From the IMG/VR virus record IMGVR_UViG_3300025120_000017, positions 1 to 64,000 of that record: DNA of 64,000 nucleotides; one strand, written 5' to 3'. The notes under the pieces are model-generated. The model worked only from the letters and a program-made list of their open reading frames with translations. It ran no database searches and had not been told where the DNA came from. Source of the stretch: a virus. Position numbers and translations under genes: made by a program. Shown piece after piece: positions 59,639-64,000 of the stretch. Numbering within the stretch: position 1 is the stretch's first letter; every line of letters begins with the position of its first letter.

Positions 59639-60193
59639 ATGGAACTTAGCATATTATTATGTTCACTGCCTAACAGACTTAAACAATTTTCAGTAATAGA
59701 AGAACTTACAAAACAGGCTAAAGGTAAGCCAGTTGAAATTTTATATCTTGGTGATAATTGGCAAATGAGCGTAGGTGAAAAGAGAAATAACTTAATATAT
59801 CTTGCAACTGGTAAATACATATGTTTTGTAGATGATGATGATCGGGTTGAGCCTAATTATGTTAGTGATATTTTAGATGCAATAAATCAACATGGTACAG
59901 ATTGCATTAATTTTCAAGCATCTGTTAGTATAAACGAATCTAATCCTATGATTTGCCATTATTCAAAAGAGTTCACTGAAAATGTAAATTTACCAACAAT
60001 GTATTTAAGACAACCTAATCATTTAATGGTATGGAAAAAGAGTATTGTTGAATTGTTTCCAGAAATTAATGTAGGTGAAGATAATCTCTTTGGTGAAAAT
60101 ATGGCCAAAAAAAATTATAGTGAATATAATATAGATAAAGTCCTATACCACTATGATTTTAATTCAAATACAACTGAAGCACAAAAAAGATAA
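59639..60193 (+). CDS. Short family 2 glycosyltransferase, 184 aa
   Basis: M-E-L-S-I-L-L-C-S-L-P at the start, G-E-K-R-N-N-L and C-F-V-D-D-D-D-R-V form a GT-A fold with D-x-D. It is shorter than normal (GT2 domains are about 220-250 residues), so it may be minimal or act with a partner. It starts 2 bases after the upstream stop. Confidence 0.75.
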   Translation: MELSILLCSLPNRLKQFSVIEELTKQAKGKPVEILYLGDNWQMSVGEKRNNLIYLATGKYICFVDDDDRVEPNYVSDILDAINQHGTDCINFQASVSINESNPMICHYSKEFTENVNLPTMYLRQPNHLMVWKKSIVELFPEINVGEDNLFGENMAKKNYSEYNIDKVLYHYDFNSNTTEAQKR

Positions 60194-60195
60194 TT

Positions 60196-60780
60196 ATGAA
60201 AAACAAGATTTTAATAACCGGTACAGGTAGAAGCGGTACAACTATTCTTGTAAAATTGTTATCATTACTAGGATTAGATACAGGATACCAAAACCTAACA
60301 AGTGATGAAATAGAACAGTATATAAATCAAAATAGCAGAGGAGGTCTTGAAATCTATTTAGATCCAGATAATGAAAATTATCCATTAATATGTAAAGCAC
60401 CTCAATTTTATAATAGAATACCTGAATTATCTAAGAAGTACAAAATTAAGAAAGTATTTGTACCTATGAGAGATTTAGAAATAACAGCAAAATCTAGAGC
60501 AAAGCATGGAGTAAGTCCAGGCGGGTTATGGAATGCAAGTGATGTAAACAGCCAAATGAATCATAATGCTAAAGTAGTTTATCAAATAGCAATAGATTGT
60601 GCATCAAATGACATACCTTTAGATTTTATAGACTTTGATAGATTTACAAGCGATAGCTTATATGCATATAATGTTTATAGTAGATTTTGTGAATTAGCAT
60701 CTGATAATAAACATGACTTTACATCATTCTTAAACATTTATAAAAGTATAATAGATCATAGTAAAATAACAACTAAATGA
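60196..60780 (+). CDS. Sulfotransferase-like P-loop protein, 194 aa
   Basis: L-I-T-G-T-G-R-S-G-T-T-I at residues 6-17 is the 5'-phosphosulfate-binding loop of PAPS-dependent sulfotransferases, and V-P-M-R-D-L-E-I-T-A-K-S-R provides the Arg…Ser of the 3'-phosphate site. It would transfer sulfate to a glycan or other acceptor. A phage kinase with a similar loop is a less likely alternative. It overlaps the next gene by 4 bases. Confidence 0.7.
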   Translation: MKNKILITGTGRSGTTILVKLLSLLGLDTGYQNLTSDEIEQYINQNSRGGLEIYLDPDNENYPLICKAPQFYNRIPELSKKYKIKKVFVPMRDLEITAKSRAKHGVSPGGLWNASDVNSQMNHNAKVVYQIAIDCASNDIPLDFIDFDRFTSDSLYAYNVYSRFCELASDNKHDFTSFLNIYKSIIDHSKITTK

Positions 60781-61511
60781 AAGAAGTAGACATTGTAATT
60801 ATAAGTAATGCAAAAGATGGAGCTCTTTTAAATGAAACTCAGAGATGTATTGAATCTCTTTATGAATCAGAAGATGCATTTATTATACAATTTAATGTAT
60901 TTGTGGTTGAGAGCAATAAAGATGTTAATTATGATACATATTATAATGTAAAAACTATTTACACTGAATTACCTTTTGGTTATCATAGATACTTAAATAT
61001 TGGTAGAAAAGCAGGAAATGCTGAATATGTGGTTCTTTGTAATAATGATTTAACATTTGATAAGAATTGGGCATCAATCGCAATTGATGTAATGAAAAAG
61101 AGAAATATATGGAGTGCAGGATGCTGTAACCCAAATAAAAAAAATCATATATCATATATTGAATCTGGTAAAGAATATGAAGATGGTTGGGCAGTATCAA
61201 ATCATATCACGGGATGGTGTATATTCCAAAAGCGAGAAATATATGAACATATAGGAGATCTTGATGAAGATTTTGAATTTTGGTATTGTGATAATGATTA
61301 TTCAAGAACTTTACAAGAACATTTATTTTATCATACTCTTATAATTGGCTCAAGAGTATTTCATCATAATGGTAATTTAGGAGTTACTGTAAAAACCGAA
61401 GAAGATGAAGATAGAAAAGCCTACCTTACATCAGGTGGTGAAAAAACATATCAAAACAAGTGGGGTGTTGGAGGTTGGATGACTCTTAAGAAATTAACTA
61501 AAAAAGACTAG
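60777..61511 (+). CDS. Family 2 glycosyltransferase, 244 aa
   Basis: V-D-I-V-I-I-S-N-A near the start, L-P-F-G-Y-H-R-Y-L-N-I-G, the metal site V-L-C-N-N-D-L-T-F and F-W-Y-C-D-N-D-Y-S-R (catalytic-base region) define a complete GT-A domain like rhamnosyl/galactosyl transferases. Last gene of the cassette; its stop codon lies in a terminator stem. Confidence 0.82.
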   Translation: MKEVDIVIISNAKDGALLNETQRCIESLYESEDAFIIQFNVFVVESNKDVNYDTYYNVKTIYTELPFGYHRYLNIGRKAGNAEYVVLCNNDLTFDKNWASIAIDVMKKRNIWSAGCCNPNKKNHISYIESGKEYEDGWAVSNHITGWCIFQKREIYEHIGDLDEDFEFWYCDNDYSRTLQEHLFYHTLIIGSRVFHHNGNLGVTVKTEEDEDRKAYLTSGGEKTYQNKWGVGGWMTLKKLTKKD

Positions 61512-61530
61512 AAATAATCCTAGTCTTTTT
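61501..61530. terminator. Bidirectional terminator
   Basis: AAAAAGACTAG (61501-61511) pairs perfectly with CTAGTCTTTTT (61520-61530) around 8 bases, with the U-tract on either strand. It includes the TAG of the glycosyltransferase gene and lies 2 bases from the end of the convergent gene. Confidence 0.85.
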
Positions 61531-61531
61531 A

Positions 61532-62197
61532 TTATTTTTTGTCTACATAATGTGGAAGTCCTTTTTCCTTAGTCTTTGCAAACTTTCTTAACGTTTTTTC
61601 AGGAAGCTCAGAAATTTTAATAATTTCTTCAGCATATTCAGGTTCTAATTCTTCTTTTGTTATATTGCCTCTCTTATATTGAAGTGCAATAGCAAATAAC
61701 CTTCGCTGTGCTTTAGAATCAGCTCTCTCAAGCAAAGAATCTAAATTTTCCATAACTTCTATGCCAGTTTTAGATTCAATAAAATCTTTAACCATTTTAT
61801 AAAACTCTTCTCTATCATCAGAGTTTTTAAGTAGTTTAGCAGCGTCTCTTAATTTACTTTTAAGTATAGTAAACATCATTCCCATTTTTTCTGAAACTTC
61901 ATCTAGTGTATCTGATACACCTTCGGTTAAAAACACAACACTATCATTAGATGAATTATCTAACTTAAGTCTATATTTCTTAACAGCAGAATCAATGACT
62001 TTTTGAATGTCTGGGTATTCAGCGCCAGCTTTAACCAATTCATCTATACTTATTATGAGAGTATCTTTTTTATTACTATCATCTATGTATATTTCAAATC
62101 CTTGGGTAAACTTTCCTAACTTTTTTTCTATAGTTTTTTTAGCATTTTCCAAAGATTCATTAATATTCACGGAATAAAAATTATCAAGATCTTTCAT
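61532..62197 (-). CDS. Hypothetical helical protein with leader-like start, 221 aa
   Basis: Begins M-K-D-L-D-N-F-Y-S-V-N-I-N-E-S: the M-K-x-L-x-x-F core is followed by I-N-E four residues later than usual, a possible gp21 site. The rest is helical (L-G-K-F-T-Q-G-F-E-I-Y, then many E/K helices). It may be a prohead core or internal protein. No family recognised. Confidence 0.55.
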   Translation of the reverse strand: MKDLDNFYSVNINESLENAKKTIEKKLGKFTQGFEIYIDDSNKKDTLIISIDELVKAGAEYPDIQKVIDSAVKKYRLKLDNSSNDSVVFLTEGVSDTLDEVSEKMGMMFTILKSKLRDAAKLLKNSDDREEFYKMVKDFIESKTGIEVMENLDSLLERADSKAQRRLFAIALQYKRGNITKEELEPEYAEEIIKISELPEKTLRKFAKTKEKGLPHYVDKK

Positions 62198-62206
62198 TTA
62201 CTAATA

Positions 62207-62464
62207 TTATTTTTTTACAACCTTTGCAATAACTTCTTTATTACCAGCTACTATTGCTTTATGTTCTGATCTATTAATACTATATGACTTTCCGTCAATT
62301 ATAACATTTTTTTGGTTAAGAGATTCAACTTTTAAATCACCAGAAGATTTAGCAGGTTCAGGAATTACTGTTTTAGATTCTTCTTTAGAACCTTCAGTAG
62401 TTTCAACATTCTTTAACTTCTCAACAGCCTCGTCTAAAGTTTTTTCAGTTTTCTTTTTAGCCAT
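62207..62464 (-). CDS. Small charged hypothetical protein, 85 aa
   Basis: A Lys/Glu-rich, probably disordered N-terminus (residues 1-45), then a short beta unit (V-I-I-D-G-K-S-Y-S-I-N). It lies in a tight group between the two neighbours. Function unknown. Confidence 0.55.
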   Translation of the reverse strand: MAKKKTEKTLDEAVEKLKNVETTEGSKEESKTVIPEPAKSSGDLKVESLNQKNVIIDGKSYSINRSEHKAIVAGNKEVIAKVVKK

Positions 62465-62475
62465 AACGTGTATTT

Positions 62476-63669
62476 TTATTTTTTGTTTTTAAATTTTCGC
62501 CAATCACTAAAACTATAATAGTTTTCATTTATAGTTTCTTTAGCAATCTTTGAATGTATTAGCCTTACATAATTATTTATATACTTTTTCATATTTATAT
62601 CTATAATTGGAGTAATTTTTTTACGCTCTTTTCTAAATGATGAAAATAGTATTTTATAAATATCTGCAAGATTTGGGTTATTATTAATAATATCTTGTAT
62701 TTTTTTATTCTTTATAAATGATGTATTAAGTTTAAACTCAGGCATTAAAGCAAATGTAGGTTTCTTTAAATCAAAGTCTTCTATAAAAATAGAATTATCA
62801 TCTATGAACATTGATATTAATGTACTTAATAAATCTATATATCTTTCATCAGGACTACTTCCTATTGCATTTACCTTTGTCATTGAATCAGTTTCACCAA
62901 GCCATTCAATGAACTTATATATCAATAATCCTATTTCATCTGATGAAGATTTATTAACTTTTTTATGTAATGATAGTTGATGAAATATCGGATCTATAGT
63001 TTTTGCTGTGTAAACTTTATCATTGTTGCTAAACTCAAATATAAAACCTTCAATAGATTTGTCAATGTCTCCATTTAATGTAGTTTTCTTTAATCTAGGA
63101 TTTAAAATTTTAATAATATGTCGTGTAAAACTATTTGTGTTAAAACTAATCATTAAATCAGACTTATCAGTTTTTATAAAATTCAAAATCTTTTCTTTTT
63201 GTAATTCGCTTAACTCTCCATTAAAATACACTTTAGGTGTAGATGTTTTAAGAAGTTTTGACCACTTAAGAAGTGTTTTAGTGTCATTTATAATAGAATT
63301 ATCATCTTTATCTTCTAATCCTATTAGATGTGTTAATATAAGTCCATTCTTAGGAATATTTTCATATATAACATTAGTAGGCTTATTATTATAAAAATAT
63401 TCAAAAAAGAAGAATACTTCATCAGGAATTTTTGATAAATCTAATGAATTTATATGAGCAATAGGCTTTTCATATAGAGATGTTATAGTTCTTTGTATTT
63501 TATTAAGAGGATATCTCTTATCTCTAGCAAAAAATATTAATTCATTGTTGCTTTTCTTAAATCCAAATTTAGTTCCAGTAAGTTTTTCAGATACTTTTAC
63601 ATTTGAATTAAGAAGTTGCTTCAGAAAGTCTTCACCTAGTTCGTTATAGAAATCTTTTATTTCCTTCAT
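62476..63669 (-). CDS. Ligase-like nucleotidyltransferase, 397 aa
   Basis: V-S-E-K29-L-T-G32-T-K-F-G-F resembles nucleotidyltransferase motif I (K-x-x-G), S-I-E-G-F-I-F-E-F motif IV and Y-T-A-K-T-I-D motif V, so it looks like a divergent ATP-dependent DNA/RNA ligase. The Asp of K-x-D-G is replaced by Thr, so activity is not assured. It begins M-K-E-I-K-D-F-Y-N-E-L, close to the packaged-protein leader but with Y before N-E. It would be a second ligase besides gp30. Confidence 0.5.
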   Translation of the reverse strand: MKEIKDFYNELGEDFLKQLLNSNVKVSEKLTGTKFGFKKSNNELIFFARDKRYPLNKIQRTITSLYEKPIAHINSLDLSKIPDEVFFFFEYFYNNKPTNVIYENIPKNGLILTHLIGLEDKDDNSIINDTKTLLKWSKLLKTSTPKVYFNGELSELQKEKILNFIKTDKSDLMISFNTNSFTRHIIKILNPRLKKTTLNGDIDKSIEGFIFEFSNNDKVYTAKTIDPIFHQLSLHKKVNKSSSDEIGLLIYKFIEWLGETDSMTKVNAIGSSPDERYIDLLSTLISMFIDDNSIFIEDFDLKKPTFALMPEFKLNTSFIKNKKIQDIINNNPNLADIYKILFSSFRKERKKITPIIDINMKKYINNYVRLIHSKIAKETINENYYSFSDWRKFKNKK

Positions 63670-63711
63670 TCTTTACGAATTTATAGTTTTAATATTTAAT
63701 TAAACAACAAA

Positions 63712-63729
63712 GACGGTCCGAAGACCGTC
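63712..63729 (-). terminator. Terminator with UUCG tetraloop
   Basis: GACGGTC and GACCGTC (63712-63718, 63723-63729) enclose CGAA on the + strand, i.e. a C-UUCG-G tetraloop hairpin on minus-strand RNA, followed by TTTGTTG. It ends the gene entering from the right. Confidence 0.8.
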
Positions 63730-63760
63730 CTTATAATATTTATTATTAGAATTTAAGATG

Positions 63761-64000
63761 CTAATTAAGAGCTTGGCTTAAATAAAAATCAACATCACCA
63801 CTAACTTTAGCGTAGTCCTTTTTAATATTAGGCTCTTTTAAGATACTTGAAATTATTTTCATATCTACATCGCCTTGTGGATATGACTGATCTAATCTAC
63901 TTGATAAATCATTTAAAACGCTAGCAACATCAGGCTCATCTTTTTCTATATCTTTAATAGTAAACTCAAGTTGTCTTTGAAGATACGGTGAATCTATAGT
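63761..64000 (-). CDS. C-terminal part of an unknown gene entering from the right
   Basis: An open frame runs from the window edge to a TAG at 63761-63763, giving 79 residues ending D-V-D-F-Y-L-S-Q-A-L-N. It is helical and acidic (Q-L-E-F-T-I-K-D-I-E-K-D). The terminator that follows supports it as a real gene. Function cannot be judged. Confidence 0.55.
   Translation of the reverse strand, partial: TIDSPYLQRQLEFTIKDIEKDEPDVASVLNDLSSRLDQSYPQGDVDMKIISSILKEPNIKKDYAKVSGDVDFYLSQALN

Overview
The window is an AT-rich stretch of a T4-like contractile-tailed phage genome. The T4 core is plain: tail sheath and tube, portal, prohead protease, major capsid protein, head completion nuclease gp4, DNA polymerase gp43, clamp gp45, clamp loader gp44, helicase gp41, UvsX, gp46/gp47, topoisomerase gp39/60/52, DNA ligase gp30, RNase H, a gp55-like late sigma factor and gp56 dCTPase. 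The host is most likely a member of the Bacteroidota (flavobacteria-like). Starts are preceded by A/T-rich sequence rather than Shine-Dalgarno boxes, some genes have TTTG-N18..21-TAnnTTTR promoters as in Bacteroidota, and the phage GcvH has Bacteroidota-like sequence. No tRNA gene or CRISPR array was seen.

Layout: 0-9 kb is accessory, with small unknown genes, several proteins carrying a T4-type capsid-targeting leader, dCMP deaminase, a lysozyme-like enzyme, a GIY-YIG-like protein, glycine cleavage H protein and an ATP-grasp enzyme. 9-18.4 kb holds DNA ligase, a thymidylate synthase/dCMP hydroxymethylase family enzyme, an amidase, the three-ORF type II topoisomerase and a sigma-70-like factor. 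18.6-26.8 kb (+ strand) is the tail module: sheath, tube, two probable hub/chaperone proteins and a large tape-measure-like protein, most separated by terminators. 27-31 kb has ClpP, a glycosyltransferase and a possible virion surface protein. 31-34 kb has RNase H and clamp loader. 35-48.5 kb is the head module (PhoH, gp23, gp21 fused to a scaffold-like region, gp20, gp4, gp55-like sigma, packaged-protein candidates, gp15-like protein). 48.5-58.5 kb is replication and recombination (gp46, gp47, gp41, UvsX, polymerase split around the clamp gene, gp56). 58.5-61.5 kb (+) is a methyltransferase/glycosyltransferase/sulfotransferase cassette, followed by unknown genes and a ligase-like protein.

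The most interesting points: (1) a shared N-terminal leader M-K-x-[LY]-x-x-F-[LI]-x-E on many otherwise unrelated proteins, best read as a capsid-targeting sequence cut by gp21, so the phage may inject an unusually rich protein cargo that includes an ATP-grasp enzyme; (2) a family B DNA polymerase split in its fingers domain with the sliding clamp gene between the halves; (3) a prohead protease fused to a scaffold-like region with seven 14-residue repeats; (4) a phage glycine cleavage H protein; (5) a topoisomerase large subunit divided by one in-frame stop immediately followed by ATG; (6) gp56 plus a dCMP-hydroxymethylase-like active site, pointing to modified cytosine; (7) two different sigma-like proteins, one with a large insertion.
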